Origin: Acidobacteriota bacterium
Lineage (GTDB): Bacteria > Acidobacteriota > Terriglobia > Acidiferrales > UBA7541
Direction: 5' to 3'
DNA length: 64,000 bases
Assembly (NCBI GenBank): GCA_003223215.1
Contig: QHYH01000081.1
Location: forward strand, 62,001 to 126,000
The notes beneath the pieces were generated by a model. The model searched no databases, had not been told where the DNA came from, and was given only the letters and a program-made list of their open reading frames with translations. Positions 27,609-37,207 of this stretch are shown in pieces. A program made the position numbers and the translations under genes. Within the stretch, counting starts at the first letter, position 1. Every line of letters starts with the position of its first letter.

Positions 27609-27650
27609 CCCTCGAATCGCCGACCCGGCATGCGCCAAGCCGCGTGAGTG

Positions 27651-27702
27651 GCGACAAGAAGCGACACTCCCCCCAGTTTTCTGCCGTTGCTCGTCTTGTC
27701 GC
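27651..27702. repeat. Inverted repeat after the PilZ gene
   Basis: GCGACAAG at 27651-27658 is the exact complement of CTTGTCGC at 27695-27702, with 36 bases between. It lies 43 bp past the stop of the repeat/PilZ gene; no T-run follows, so it is a weak terminator candidate at best. Confidence 0.35.
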
Positions 27703-27897
27703 TTGCCAGACGGGCCCGCTTGCCACCATGCTCTGGTTGGCAGCCGGAGAGTTGACTCAAAGACAAGCGCAGAGAAGTTTTCAGTTGAAAGCCGGGCTCC
27801 ATTGCAGTAAAAGCCCTGTATTCAATTGTTTCAGGTGTGAAGCCCGGCGGGGCCCGCCAGCGCTAGCGGCAATTCAGGTGCAACAGGAGGGAGACTC

Positions 27898-30800
27898 ATG
27901 CAATCGAGGCAAGTCGTGTGTGCTTTGGCGGGTTGGCGGTTGATGTGCGAGGCCGTGTTGCTTGTTTTGTTGGTCCTGGGCGGAGGAGCGACGGTGTCCG
28001 CCCAAGTCAATACCGCGACGCTTTCGGGCACGGTTTTTGATCCGCAGAATCTCGCCGTCAGGGGCGCAAAACTAACCCTGACCAACGCGGCCACCGGGGC
28101 AACGCGCACCGCGGTCACCGACGACGGCGGCCGCTACAACCTCGTGGGTCTGCCCCCTGGGCATTACGAAATAACCGTGGATGCCGGGACAAGTTTTGCC
28201 ATTTATCAAGATAATGCTGTGATTCTGACCGTTGGCGAAGCCGCGACCCTCAATCCAGTGCTTCAGTTGGGCGGCGAGAAACAAAGCGTCATGGTGACGG
28301 CCGAGGCAGCGCTGGTGGAAACGCAGAAAACCGACGTTTCATCGACGATCAACTCTCGTCAGATCACCAACTTGCCCATCAACGAGCGCAATTACATTAA
28401 CTTCACTTTGCTCAATTCCCAGACCGCGCGCGACAACACGCCATCTATCGGCGCCGCACCGACGAGCGGTCTCAACTTTGGCGGGCAGCGCGCCCGGTCG
28501 AATGAGGTCAGCGTCGACGGAGCCGACGCTGTAGACAAGTCCGTAGGCGGCGTGCGCGCTACGGTGTCGCAGGAGGATGTGCAAGAGTTTCAAGTGATCA
28601 CCAGCAATTACATGCCGGAGTACGGCCGCGCCACCGGCGGAGTGGTGAACATCGTTACGAAATCCGGCGCAAACCAAGTACACGGAAACGCGTTCGGCTT
28701 TCTCCGTGCGACGGCAATCCAGGCGCGGGACCCCTTCTCTGTCCAGGGCAGTTTCAACCCCGCAACTGATTCCGTCACTCTCACTCCGGTGAAGCAGTCG
28801 TACACCCGTGTACAAGCTGGTGCCACGCTAGGCGGACCGCTCCAGAAAGACAAGACGTTCTATTTTTTCTCCTATGAGACCATCCGGGCTCAGACGAGCG
28901 GATTCACCAGCATCGGAGAGGGCAACTTTGGCTTGGTGCCCGTTCCTGGCGCCAGCGTGTGCTCCTCGACGCCCCTGCTGCTAACGGGAGGCCCGAATGG
29001 GCAAGCAACTTTTTACCCCGCCGCGATCGCGGCCGCGGGCGGGTGCGGAAGCCCCGGAGCGGTTCCGCTTATCACCGGAGCAGCTCTTAGTGGCGCCGCC
29101 TCCGCAGTCGCCCTGTTTGGGAACACTGGGACTCTGCCAGCTCCGCTGAATTCATTCCCTGAGAACGGCACCGCCTGCGGCGGAGGCACAGCACCGTGCT
29201 TGCTTCCAGCAAGCTTCCAGGGACTTGTCACCCTTCTCGGAAACTACCCAACTCGCGAAGGCACTAGCCTCTGGTCGCTGCGGCTCGATCACAACTGGAG
29301 CAGCAACAACTCTACCTTTATCCGAGCGAGCGTGACACCTTCGCTCGTCACCGGCATCCAGGTGAACGCCCAAAACCAGAATTTCGGCCAGAACGCAGGG
29401 AACCGCACCTCCCAACAGCAGACTCGTGATCTCGCCATCGTGGCCCAGCACACAACCGCAATGACCAACGCGCTTTTCAACGAGCTCCGTTTCCAATTCG
29501 CGCGCAGGGGACTCCATTACGGGTTTTCCAATCTTCCGGGGGGAAGCGATCCGGCTGTTAACCTGACTGGATTTGCTTTCTTTGGCCGTGAGCCTTTCAC
29601 GACCGAAGATCGGGTAGAGCGCCGGTTCCAGTGGACCGACAATCTCAGTTGGACAAAGAGAGGTCACACGTTCAAATTCGGCGGCGATGTCAACTTGATT
29701 AAAATCAACACCAATGCATCACAGATCTTTACGCTGAACTACGGCGGAGTGTACACGTTCGGCAGCCTGGATCCCGGCTCGTTCGGCTTCCCCGCCTCTT
29801 TCCCGTCGTTCAACGCGGTTCAGGCATACGGCCTGGGAATTCCGACTACCTACTTCCAGGGCATCGGCAATACCAAGCGTCCGACGACAGATACAGGACT
29901 GGGAGTTTTTGCCCAGGACAGTTGGAAAATCAGCAGTAAGTTCACCTTCAATTACGGGGTTCGGTACGACATCGAATGGGCGCCGATTTTTCCCCCGGCC
30001 ACCGCACTCAACGCCGCCGCCGCACAGGCGGAGGGCGTTATTCAGGGCATCCCGCTAAACAGCAAGAACGTGCAGCCTCGCGCCGGAATTGCCTGGGACC
30101 CCTGGGGCAATGGCAAGACCGTGATTCGGGCGGGGTATGGAATTTTCTATGACAACCCGTCTCTCGCACTTGGGTTCCTTGCCAATGCCTTCGACGGCGC
30201 GGAATCCTCTTTGATTGAGACTGGTGGTGCGGGCCCATGCGTGGCTTCGCCTGGCGGTTGCAATCTCGACAACGTGTTAAACTTCTCCGCCCTCAACGCC
30301 ACGAACATTTTCCAAGGAACGCTGACCGGAAACATCACCGGCTGTTCGACCTCGGTTCCCGCGACGATGTGCTATTTGCCCCAGCAGCAGCGTTTCTATT
30401 TCTTCCAGCCCAATTCTCTGTTTACCGGCCAGCGCTACCTGGGATTCCCACTCGCACCGGCCGTGGGGCCGCCATTCGGCCCAGGATACCCCCTAACGGT
30501 GCTGCCCTTCACGATTCCCGTGGAGAAGAATTTCAAATTTGGCTACGCACAACAAGCCAACCTCACTCTTGAGCGAGAAATTACCAAGGATTGGAAAATC
30601 AGCGCCGGATATAACTTCACACACGGAGTCCATTTGGACCGTACGCGGAACATCAACGTGACGAACCCGGCCCTCCTCGTTTCGAATGATAGCCACGCGG
30701 TTGCGGCCGGCCTTGTCGCCACGGGCACGAATCCGCTTACGGTTACGGTCCCTGTTTCGGGAACAGTCAACGGCTGTGGCGCAGGCACCCTTGTCGCCAA

Positions 30801-31875
30801 CACGCCGGGTGGCGGAAGCGTTCTCATCAGCTCCCCTACGATCCCCATTCTCGTTCCGGGTATCGTCGGCGAGGGATTCACCGGTCCGGATTGCAGCGGG
30901 AGTATGGTCGGTCTGATCGGCACTCCTGCAGTGTTCAACTACTTCCGGCCGTCCGGTCCGAACCCGTCCTTCGGCGCTCTGCTCCCCGGCGGCTATGCCA
31001 CGCTCGTTGGTTTGGCACAGGCCGCGCGGTTCCTCGCACCGGGAACCGGTACGGTTCCTGTGCCGTGGAGCGATGTGAGCCCGCAAACCTCCCAAGGGAA
31101 CTCCGTATACCACGCGTTCACGCTCACCGTGACAAAGAGGTTCTCCCACGGCGTGGAATTGCTTTCAGGTTGGACCTATTCACACACCATTGACGATTCG
31201 ACGGACCTGTCCACGCTGCTCAACCCTCAGAACAACAACAACCCGCACGGAGAGCGCGGCAACTCGGATTTCGACCAGCGGCACCGCTGGATCACCAGCG
31301 CGGTCTTTCAGTCGCCCAGCGGCAAGTCCGGAGACGGCTTCGCCAAGCATCTATTCGGCGATTTCACCCTTGCGCCCATCATCGAAGTCGCTTCTGGCCG
31401 GCCCTACAATGTCTTGATCGGCACGAATCCGAACCTGGACTTTGGCACCGCGACGAATCGCCCCGACGCTTTCCCCGCTGGGAAAGTACCCGCAGGCTTG
31501 CCGGTGATCACCTCTCCCTTTGTAAAGGGCACCGATTTCACGATTCCCACAGAATGCCTGGGGCCGACGAATCAGCCCTTCCCTCCGAGCCTCACCGTTC
31601 CGTCACCACCCTTTGGCTGTGTGGGGAATCTCGCGCGCAACGCCTTTACACGGCCCGGCTTTTTCCAGATCGACCTTCGGCTCGCGCGCAAGTTCGCTAT
31701 GGGCGAGCGCATGAATCTGGAGGTGATCGCTGACGGCTTTAACATGCTCAACCGGTTTAACGTGAGCGACGTCAGCCCGCTCTGTGACCCGATCTCCGGC
31801 AGCTGCAACGCAGGCCAGCCGAGCGCCGCCCACGACCCGCGCACTTTCCAGTTTGCGCTAAAGGTGAATTGGTAG
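27898..31875 (+). CDS. Oar-like TonB-dependent outer-membrane receptor
   Basis: A 1325-residue outer-membrane protein; AGGAGGG ahead of ATG 27898 sets the start. A signal peptide (LLVLLVLGGGATVSAQ) is followed by a carboxypeptidase-regulatory-like beta sandwich (TLSGTVFDPQNLAVRGAKLTL through GHYEITVDAG), then a plug domain (SVMVTAEAALVETQKTD; NFGGQRARSNEVSVDGAD; GVVNIVTKSGANQVHG) and a long 22-strand-type barrel ending in an aromatic-terminated strand (FALKVNW). This is the architecture of the Oar/carboxypeptidase-regulatory TonB receptors that are expanded in Acidobacteriota and are linked to uptake of complex carbohydrates or peptides. No SusD-like partner accompanies it. A strong hairpin follows the stop. 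Confidence 0.92.
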   Translation: MQSRQVVCALAGWRLMCEAVLLVLLVLGGGATVSAQVNTATLSGTVFDPQNLAVRGAKLTLTNAATGATRTAVTDDGGRYNLVGLPPGHYEITVDAGTSFAIYQDNAVILTVGEAATLNPVLQLGGEKQSVMVTAEAALVETQKTDVSSTINSRQITNLPINERNYINFTLLNSQTARDNTPSIGAAPTSGLNFGGQRARSNEVSVDGADAVDKSVGGVRATVSQEDVQEFQVITSNYMPEYGRATGGVVNIVTKSGANQVHGNAFGFLRATAIQARDPFSVQGSFNPATDSVTLTPVKQSYTRVQAGATLGGPLQKDKTFYFFSYETIRAQTSGFTSIGEGNFGLVPVPGASVCSSTPLLLTGGPNGQATFYPAAIAAAGGCGSPGAVPLITGAALSGAASAVALFGNTGTLPAPLNSFPENGTACGGGTAPCLLPASFQGLVTLLGNYPTREGTSLWSLRLDHNWSSNNSTFIRASVTPSLVTGIQVNAQNQNFGQNAGNRTSQQQTRDLAIVAQHTTAMTNALFNELRFQFARRGLHYGFSNLPGGSDPAVNLTGFAFFGREPFTTEDRVERRFQWTDNLSWTKRGHTFKFGGDVNLIKINTNASQIFTLNYGGVYTFGSLDPGSFGFPASFPSFNAVQAYGLGIPTTYFQGIGNTKRPTTDTGLGVFAQDSWKISSKFTFNYGVRYDIEWAPIFPPATALNAAAAQAEGVIQGIPLNSKNVQPRAGIAWDPWGNGKTVIRAGYGIFYDNPSLALGFLANAFDGAESSLIETGGAGPCVASPGGCNLDNVLNFSALNATNIFQGTLTGNITGCSTSVPATMCYLPQQQRFYFFQPNSLFTGQRYLGFPLAPAVGPPFGPGYPLTVLPFTIPVEKNFKFGYAQQANLTLEREITKDWKISAGYNFTHGVHLDRTRNINVTNPALLVSNDSHAVAAGLVATGTNPLTVTVPVSGTVNGCGAGTLVANTPGGGSVLISSPTIPILVPGIVGEGFTGPDCSGSMVGLIGTPAVFNYFRPSGPNPSFGALLPGGYATLVGLAQAARFLAPGTGTVPVPWSDVSPQTSQGNSVYHAFTLTVTKRFSHGVELLSGWTYSHTIDDSTDLSTLLNPQNNNNPHGERGNSDFDQRHRWITSAVFQSPSGKSGDGFAKHLFGDFTLAPIIEVASGRPYNVLIGTNPNLDFGTATNRPDAFPAGKVPAGLPVITSPFVKGTDFTIPTECLGPTNQPFPPSLTVPSPPFGCVGNLARNAFTRPGFFQIDLRLARKFAMGERMNLEVIADGFNMLNRFNVSDVSPLCDPISGSCNAGQPSAAHDPRTFQFALKVNW

Positions 31876-31900
31876 GAAAAATTCCAAACAAAGTGAGGGT

Positions 31901-31936
31901 GAAGAAGGCCCTGCTCTGTCGGGTCTTCTTCTTTCT
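31901..31936 (+). terminator. Rho-independent terminator after the TonB receptor
   Basis: GAAGAAGGCCC (31901-31911) pairs with GGGTCTTCTTC (31921-31931), an 11-pair stem with one G-U, followed by TTTCTC. It lies 26 bp beyond the receptor stop, so it should end that transcript before rmuC. Confidence 0.75.
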
Positions 31937-32100
31937 CAGCCTTTAGAACTCGGATGCACGCGTCTTCAGTCATCCCTCTCCCTTCCGCTTTTTCAGCCTT
32001 CCACTTTCCATCCCACATGCGCTCCTCCTGCCGTTCTCTCTCGACCGCGGACCTCTGCTAAAGTAAGGGAACCGTTTCCGTCATGACCTCAGGAGAACCA

Positions 32101-33264
32101 ATGACCGGAGTCCTTATCGGTGTAGCCATGGTGGTGGCTCTTGCGGTCCTCTGGCTGGTGTTCGAGGGCCTCAAGAGCCGCCAAAAGAAGGAAACTCTCG
32201 AATCGCAAATGAACGAATTGCGGCGTGACCTGCAGAGTGTGGCCACGGCGCAGGCCAAAAGCACCGGTCAGATGGAAGCGATCGCCACGGGCGTGGCACA
32301 AAGGCTCGACAGCGTCACTCCGGCCCTGCAGGAAGCCGTCAAGAACTCCGCCCAGATCACCGGCCAGCTGGCCTCCGACGCCGAGACGCGCATGGCCGAA
32401 GAACTCAAGAATGCCCGCGACCAGATCAGCCAAATCCAGCGGCAGCTTGGCGAAGTCCACCAGGCCAGCGCGCAGTTGTCGCAGGCCGCCGAGACCATCG
32501 AAGGAATTCTGGGCGGCGCCAAGTCGCGCGGCTCGCTCGGCGAAATCACCCTCGAGCGTCTGCTCGAAGACTCTTTGCCTCCCCGCCTCTATGCCATCCA
32601 GTACCGCTTCAGCAGCGGCGAAGCGGTGGATGCCGTGATTTTCCTCCGCGACAAGAAACTGATGGCCATCGATTCCAAGTTCCCGCTCGATGCCTACCGC
32701 CGCATCGCCAGTGAGGGAGACGCAGCGCGCCGCGCCTTTGGCAACGCCGTCAAGGGCCACGCAGACGCCATCTCCAAAAAATACATCGTGCCGGAGGAAG
32801 GCACGCTCGATCTCGCGCTCATGTTTGTGCCCTCGGAAAGCGTATACTACGAGCTGCTCATGATTGCGGACGCTAAAGGCCAGCCTTTGGACGCCTACTG
32901 CCGCGAAAAACGGGTCATCGCGGTTTCCCCGAACACGCTCTACGCCCACCTTTGCGTGATCGCCATGGGCCTGCGCGGCATGCAAACCGAAGAGAATGTC
33001 AGGCGGCTCCTTGACAACCTCTCCGGGCTCGAGAAACACCTGGAAAAATTTGCGGATAAGTTCGCCGTCATGGGGACGCATTTGAAAAATGCTGCCCAAA
33101 GCTACAGTGACGCCGACAAGCTGCTGGAAAAAACCCACGATGCTCTGGAAGGAATGCTCGCGCCGGACCCCGCCGAGCCCGCCCTGGAAAACGACCAAAG
33201 CCTGCTCCGCTTCACCGCGGAAGCCAACTCGACCGCACCCGCCGGCTCCAAAAAATCCGCTTGA
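32101..33264 (+). CDS. rmuC: DNA recombination protein RmuC
   Basis: A 387-residue RmuC-family protein. CAGGAG six bases before ATG 32101 favours this start over ATG 32083. One N-terminal membrane helix (LIGVAMVVALAVLWLVF) precedes a long coiled coil (about residues 30-150) and the RmuC nuclease-like core: GEITLERLLEDSLPPRLY, DAVIFLRDKKLMAIDSKFPLDAYRRI, ALMFVPSESVYYELL and VIAVSPNTLYAHL. In E. coli RmuC limits inverted-repeat-associated rearrangements; the membrane anchor and coiled coil are normal for the family. It is a single gene. Confidence 0.93.
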   Translation: MTGVLIGVAMVVALAVLWLVFEGLKSRQKKETLESQMNELRRDLQSVATAQAKSTGQMEAIATGVAQRLDSVTPALQEAVKNSAQITGQLASDAETRMAEELKNARDQISQIQRQLGEVHQASAQLSQAAETIEGILGGAKSRGSLGEITLERLLEDSLPPRLYAIQYRFSSGEAVDAVIFLRDKKLMAIDSKFPLDAYRRIASEGDAARRAFGNAVKGHADAISKKYIVPEEGTLDLALMFVPSESVYYELLMIADAKGQPLDAYCREKRVIAVSPNTLYAHLCVIAMGLRGMQTEENVRRLLDNLSGLEKHLEKFADKFAVMGTHLKNAAQSYSDADKLLEKTHDALEGMLAPDPAEPALENDQSLLRFTAEANSTAPAGSKKSA

Positions 33265-33506
33265 GCCTTGCCGGTAGCGCCACAACGCGCAGCCATACTC
33301 GAATCCCTGCGGTTCTCCTCGTTTCGCCGACCGTCGTTCGCCCCGGACCCGAGGAGTCTGTCGGCCTTTCCCGGCGTAACTTGTCCCTGTCCATCGAGAG
33401 CGGGAGAAACGCACCGCGGGGCGTGTACTGTCGAGAATCGGCACATCTCGTCCGATCGAGGGCGGTGATGGTGGCAGGTCTACGCCGCTTGGCACGAGCG
33501 ATTCGG

Positions 33507-34379
33507 CTAGTGGCGCTCGGGGCGGCCGAGCGCGGGCACCAGCCGGATGGAGATGAGAAACGTGCCGTTCTTTTTGCCGACGACCTCGAACGGCGCGACA
33601 TTTTCTTCGTCGCCGCCGGAGCTCAGGCGCCGCACAGGATTTCCGCCCGCAAGCTCCGCGATATCCGGAGCCAGGTTGCGCGCTTCGAGAGAAATCTTTT
33701 CCGCGGTGCCGCGCACGCGCACCGTCAGCGTGCGATGCTCGCCGCGCTTGAGCGGCGAGGAATCGGCTTCCAGCTCCAGCCCGACGAAAACCACGGAGAA
33801 CTCTGGCGCATCGCGTTTTGCGCACGAGACCGTGACCTTCGCCGGCCCGGGTTCGAGCTCCGCCGGCGGGAGAACCGTCAGCGCCAGCGGCGAGGACGCC
33901 AGCACCAGCGCGCCGTGGTCCGCGATCGTGACCTGGTTCGAATCGGCGTCGCCGCAAAATTCCTTGCCGAGAACTTCAAAGCGGTCCGTCAGCGAAGCCA
34001 CATGCGGGGCCGAGGAGATTTCCATCGCGGGCGCTGACGCCTCGGTAGCCGTCAGAATCATGGACGACACGCGCCCCGGACGGCCCTCGATCGACCCGAA
34101 AATGACGCCGGGATCGAGCGGCGCCACGAAAAGCGCCCGGCCCGTCGCGTCCGTCCTGAGATGGTCGCCGTTCGAGAAATGGATCGCGACTCCCGGCGCG
34201 AGCCGCCCATTCGTATCCAAGACCGCGAGCGTGGCGCGTTCGCCGGAAACGATGCGCTTCGGCAAGAGCAGGATGCGGGCCGCGGCAGGCGCGAGAGGAG
34301 TTTGCTGCGCCGCCAGTGCGGGAGCCAGGCCGCTCGCGATCGACCAGGCAAGGAAGAAAAATTTGCGGCGGGCAGCCAT
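33507..34379 (-). CDS. Secreted protein with bacterial Ig-like fold, function unknown
   Basis: A 290-residue exported protein starting at 34379, with a signal peptide (FFFLAWSIASGLAPALAAQ). The N-terminal part (PKRIVSGERATLAVLDTNGRLAPGVAIHFSNGDHLRTDATGRALFVAP, read in shorter blocks) resembles an invasin/Big-type Ig-like domain in which a default value is replaced through time or after processing; a second beta-rich domain follows (TLTVRVRGTAEKISLEARN). Two cysteines in the middle (EFCGD, VSCAK) could form a disulfide. No enzyme motif is visible. It is separated from the membrane protein gene upstream by 132 bp on the same strand. Confidence 0.55.
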   Translation of the reverse strand: MAARRKFFFLAWSIASGLAPALAAQQTPLAPAAARILLLPKRIVSGERATLAVLDTNGRLAPGVAIHFSNGDHLRTDATGRALFVAPLDPGVIFGSIEGRPGRVSSMILTATEASAPAMEISSAPHVASLTDRFEVLGKEFCGDADSNQVTIADHGALVLASSPLALTVLPPAELEPGPAKVTVSCAKRDAPEFSVVFVGLELEADSSPLKRGEHRTLTVRVRGTAEKISLEARNLAPDIAELAGGNPVRRLSSGGDEENVAPFEVVGKKNGTFLISIRLVPALGRPERH

Positions 34380-34511
34380 CCGTGAATTGTAGTGGAGAAG
34401 CAAGCGCCTGGGAAAGGCCCGCCGGGCGGGAGAAAGCGAGTTTTTAGAATCGCATCCCCAACTGGCATTTTTTCTTGTGCTCCTCGGGCACGCCAGCACT
34501 TCCTCGGGTGA

Positions 34512-35279
34512 TCATTTTCTAGAGACGACGGGCTCTTGTTCCGGCCGATACACCAGGACGGTTCGGCTCATGACGCCCGCCGAGAGGCGCCGCAAACGAT
34601 AGCGGTAGGGCCGCGGCGCCCAACCCGTGGAGGAATCTTCCAAGCGGTAGAAAGTATCTTGATACTTCACCGTTCGCGGGGGTGTCCAATCCGGTTTCCT
34701 GCGGCTAGCGCGAATCTCCAAAAACCCTTCCGCACCTTCTGTGCTGACGCAAAGTTCATCGGGAATGCCGGCGGTTAGTGAAACGCGAACTTTTTCGCGG
34801 ATCGCTCCGACATACGAAGACAAATTTCCTTCCGTGTAGCCGCCCTGTTCTGCGGCGCTCGGGCCGCGCTGCCCGGTGATTTTCAGAAAGATCTGATCCA
34901 GCACAAACAGAGGAAGAATTCCAAGACCGCTTTCCGCAAAGGCCGCGGCCACGAGCCGGACGCTGCCCTCGACGGCGAAGTAGGCAATCAGCCAGGTGAG
35001 CGGATGCGTGGCAAAGATGAAGATGGCCATAAAGCCGATCTCTTGCTCGTTCACTCCCGGACCCGCTTTGCCTGCAAGGGCCAGGTCTAATCCGCGAGAG
35101 ACCCAGGTGGTCACTGAATAGGAATACCAGTAGAGCATGGCGGCCACGGCAACCAGGAACTCGGCTAATCCACTCAGAATGGAGGGGACGCGCCAATCGG
35201 CGGATGGGAGAAGCGCGAGCGAGCAGCGCCACCGTTTGGGCAGTAGCGCGACGAATGGCCCCAGAAGAAAACGGAGCAT
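34512..35279 (-). CDS. Membrane protein, unidentified
   Basis: About 255 residues from ATG 35279 (an ATG at 35309 is an alternative). Two or three hydrophobic segments are visible (LSGLAEFLVAVAAMLYWYS; GFMAIFIFATHPLTWLIAYFAVEG; LGILPLFVLDQIFL), then a soluble C-terminal part with a small beta-like domain (KVRVSLTAGIPDELCVST; EGFLEIRASRRKPDW; VKYQDTFYRLEDSSTG). No family recognised. It lies divergent to the PP2C operon, with about 350 bp between; it may encode a membrane partner of neighbouring secreted proteins, which is only a guess. Confidence 0.55.
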   Translation of the reverse strand: MLRFLLGPFVALLPKRWRCSLALLPSADWRVPSILSGLAEFLVAVAAMLYWYSYSVTTWVSRGLDLALAGKAGPGVNEQEIGFMAIFIFATHPLTWLIAYFAVEGSVRLVAAAFAESGLGILPLFVLDQIFLKITGQRGPSAAEQGGYTEGNLSSYVGAIREKVRVSLTAGIPDELCVSTEGAEGFLEIRASRRKPDWTPPRTVKYQDTFYRLEDSSTGWAPRPYRYRLRRLSAGVMSRTVLVYRPEQEPVVSRK

Positions 35280-35627
35280 GGCGGAGCGCCTTTTCAAAAA
35301 GCATACCATCGAGGACCAAGGGTTCGTTTCGGAATCGCGCGGCGCGGCCGATACCCCCGCCCCCCTTCTTTGTAAGCGCGCCTTTAAAGAACTTATTATA
35401 GGGGCGGTCGACCGTCGCCTTTGCCAGCAAAGGCGAACCATCCCGCCTGCGTGGGGCAGGCGCGGATGTGGCGTAAATGCGAGTAATTAGTAGGGTTCAG
35501 AGTCCTTTCCTGGCGCCTGGGGTGTGCTAGCGTGGGAGCAGGCCAGGAGAGGGCCCGGGCGTGTGGGCAGGGGTGTGAGTTCGCCGTGTCCTCGAACAGC
35601 CGTTGGAGGGCGCCAGCAGGAGCACGT
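35280..35627. other. Divergent intergenic region between membrane protein and PP2C operon
   Basis: About 350 bp separate the divergent starts. It is GC-rich, with a C-rich run near 35360 and the AGGAG site of the phosphatase at its right end. It should hold both promoters; no clear boxes or operator are seen. Confidence 0.5.
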
Positions 35628-36467
35628 GTGCAAATTGCGTGTGGCGGCGTGACCGACGTAGGTCGCGTTCGAACGAACAACGAGGATTGCTTCCGCATCG
35701 TGATGCCGCTGAACCTCTACGTGCTGGCCGACGGAATGGGCGGAGAAGCACACGGCGAAATTGCCAGCGCGCTGGCGGTGGAAACCGTGGTGACACACTG
35801 CCTCGACGCGGAAGCCAATCCAGCGGCGAACGTAATCGGAAAGGTGGAGCCGCGCTGGAGCGCCAAGACCAAACGGCTTTCGACGGCCGTGCATCTGGCC
35901 AACAAGAAGATTTGCAAATCCGCAGAGGAGCATCCGGAGCAGCACGGCATGGGAGCGACCTTGACGGCGGCGTGGATTGACCGTTCCAAACTGAGCATTG
36001 CGCACGTCGGCGACAGCCGCGCGTATTTGCTTCGCGGCGGTTCGCTGCTGCAGCTCACGCGGGACCACTCGCTGGTTGCGGAACAAGTGCGCCGCGGAAT
36101 GTTAACCGCGGCGGAAGCCGAGGAGAGCGAAATGCAGAGCGTACTGTTGCGTGCGCTCGGCGTCCAGCCGGAGATCGAAGTGGATGCCGAAGAACACATG
36201 CTTTTTCCGCGCGACGTGTTGATGCTGTGCTCCGACGGATTGACGCGCGTAGTCACCGAGCCGGAAATTGCCGGGGTACTGCAAGCCGAAACCGATCCGA
36301 TACGCGGCGCGGAAGAGCTGGTAGCCATCGCCAATGATCGCGGAGGCCCGGACAACATCACCGTGGTGATCGCGCGGATGCTTAAAGATTCCAAGGGATG
36401 GTTTTCCTGGTTGCGCCGCGGGGCGCGCAAGAACCTAGGCAACAATGGCCACGCTGGAGGAAAGTAA
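35628..36467 (+). CDS. PP2C-family Ser/Thr protein phosphatase
   Basis: A 279-residue metal-dependent phosphatase. GTG 35628 follows AGGAG and begins directly at the catalytic domain (VQIACGGVTDVGRVRTNNEDCF). PP2C motifs are complete: RTNNEDCF, LADGMGGEAHGE with metal-binding Asp, MGATLTAAWID, HVGDSRAYLLRGG, LCSDGLTRVV and GGPDNITVVI. It removes phosphate from Ser/Thr, so it can oppose the kinase at 22.4 kb. It is the first gene of an operon; the FHA gene begins two bases after its stop. Confidence 0.93.
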   Translation: MQIACGGVTDVGRVRTNNEDCFRIVMPLNLYVLADGMGGEAHGEIASALAVETVVTHCLDAEANPAANVIGKVEPRWSAKTKRLSTAVHLANKKICKSAEEHPEQHGMGATLTAAWIDRSKLSIAHVGDSRAYLLRGGSLLQLTRDHSLVAEQVRRGMLTAAEAEESEMQSVLLRALGVQPEIEVDAEEHMLFPRDVLMLCSDGLTRVVTEPEIAGVLQAETDPIRGAEELVAIANDRGGPDNITVVIARMLKDSKGWFSWLRRGARKNLGNNGHAGGK

Positions 36468-36469
36468 CG

Positions 36470-37195
36470 ATGCCTAAACTTAGCCTCATGTTCGACAACA
36501 AACTGGTAAGAGAGGTGCCGGTAGGAAGCCGCCCGGTAACCATCGGGCGCGCCCCGGATAACGACTTGTCCGTAGACAACCTTGCCGTCTCCAGCTACCA
36601 CGCGAAGGTTTACTTCGAAGCGGGGCGCATGGTGATCGAGGACCTGAACAGCCTCAACGGCACGTTTGTCAACGATCTGCGGGTCGAGCGCGCCACGCTG
36701 CACGACGGAGATAAAGTTCACATCGGCAAGCACACCATCAAGGTGGATACCAGCGGCGATGCGCCGGTGTCGTGGCAGTCCGGCCGCAAAGCGGCCGCGC
36801 CGCGCATTAACGAAACGATGGTGCTGGACACCAAGGAGCGGCGCCAGATGCTCCAGCAGGCCGCGGCGATGGGCGAGTCCATGCAATTCGCCTCGACGCG
36901 CGTGAAGGTTGCGACGCTCATGGTGCTCGGCGGAAACACGGACCAAAAAGAGTACATTTTGACAAACAAGCTGACGGTCATCGGAAAGTCCCCGATGGCC
37001 ACGGTGAAAGTGAAGGGCTGGTTCAAGCCGCAAATGGCGGCGCAGATCAACCAGCGCGATGACGGCTACTTCCTTGGCCCCGGCGACAAAGTGCCCTCGG
37101 TGAACGGCAGACCTATCGGCGGACCGACGCGGCTGAACGACGGCGATGTGATTGAAGTTTCCGGCGTGAGGCTGAATTTTATTTTCCGCGAGTAG
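36470..37195 (+). CDS. FHA-domain protein (one canonical and one degenerate FHA)
   Basis: A 241-residue phosphopeptide-reading protein starting at 36470, with GGAGG upstream inside the phosphatase tail. The first FHA domain (about residues 24-80) has the expected binding residues: TIGRAPDNDL, SSYHAKVYF, and NSLNGTFVN, so it should bind phosphothreonine. The second (about residues 160-235) keeps the fold (YILTNKLTVIGKSP and PSVNGRPIGG), but Lys replaces the phosphate-binding Arg and the Ser-x-x-His segment is missing; it may bind protein without phosphate. Middle position in a PP2C / FHA / cyclase operon points to a reader of kinase output. Confidence 0.9.
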   Translation: MPKLSLMFDNKLVREVPVGSRPVTIGRAPDNDLSVDNLAVSSYHAKVYFEAGRMVIEDLNSLNGTFVNDLRVERATLHDGDKVHIGKHTIKVDTSGDAPVSWQSGRKAAAPRINETMVLDTKERRQMLQQAAAMGESMQFASTRVKVATLMVLGGNTDQKEYILTNKLTVIGKSPMATVKVKGWFKPQMAAQINQRDDGYFLGPGDKVPSVNGRPIGGPTRLNDGDVIEVSGVRLNFIFRE

Positions 37196-37207
37196 CGTTC
37201 GAACGCC

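Noticed and set aside
32089..33957. 622-residue minus-strand ORF
   Set aside because: It covers rmuC and the next gene's 3' end in the opposite frame; RmuC motifs and the ribosome site are on the plus strand.
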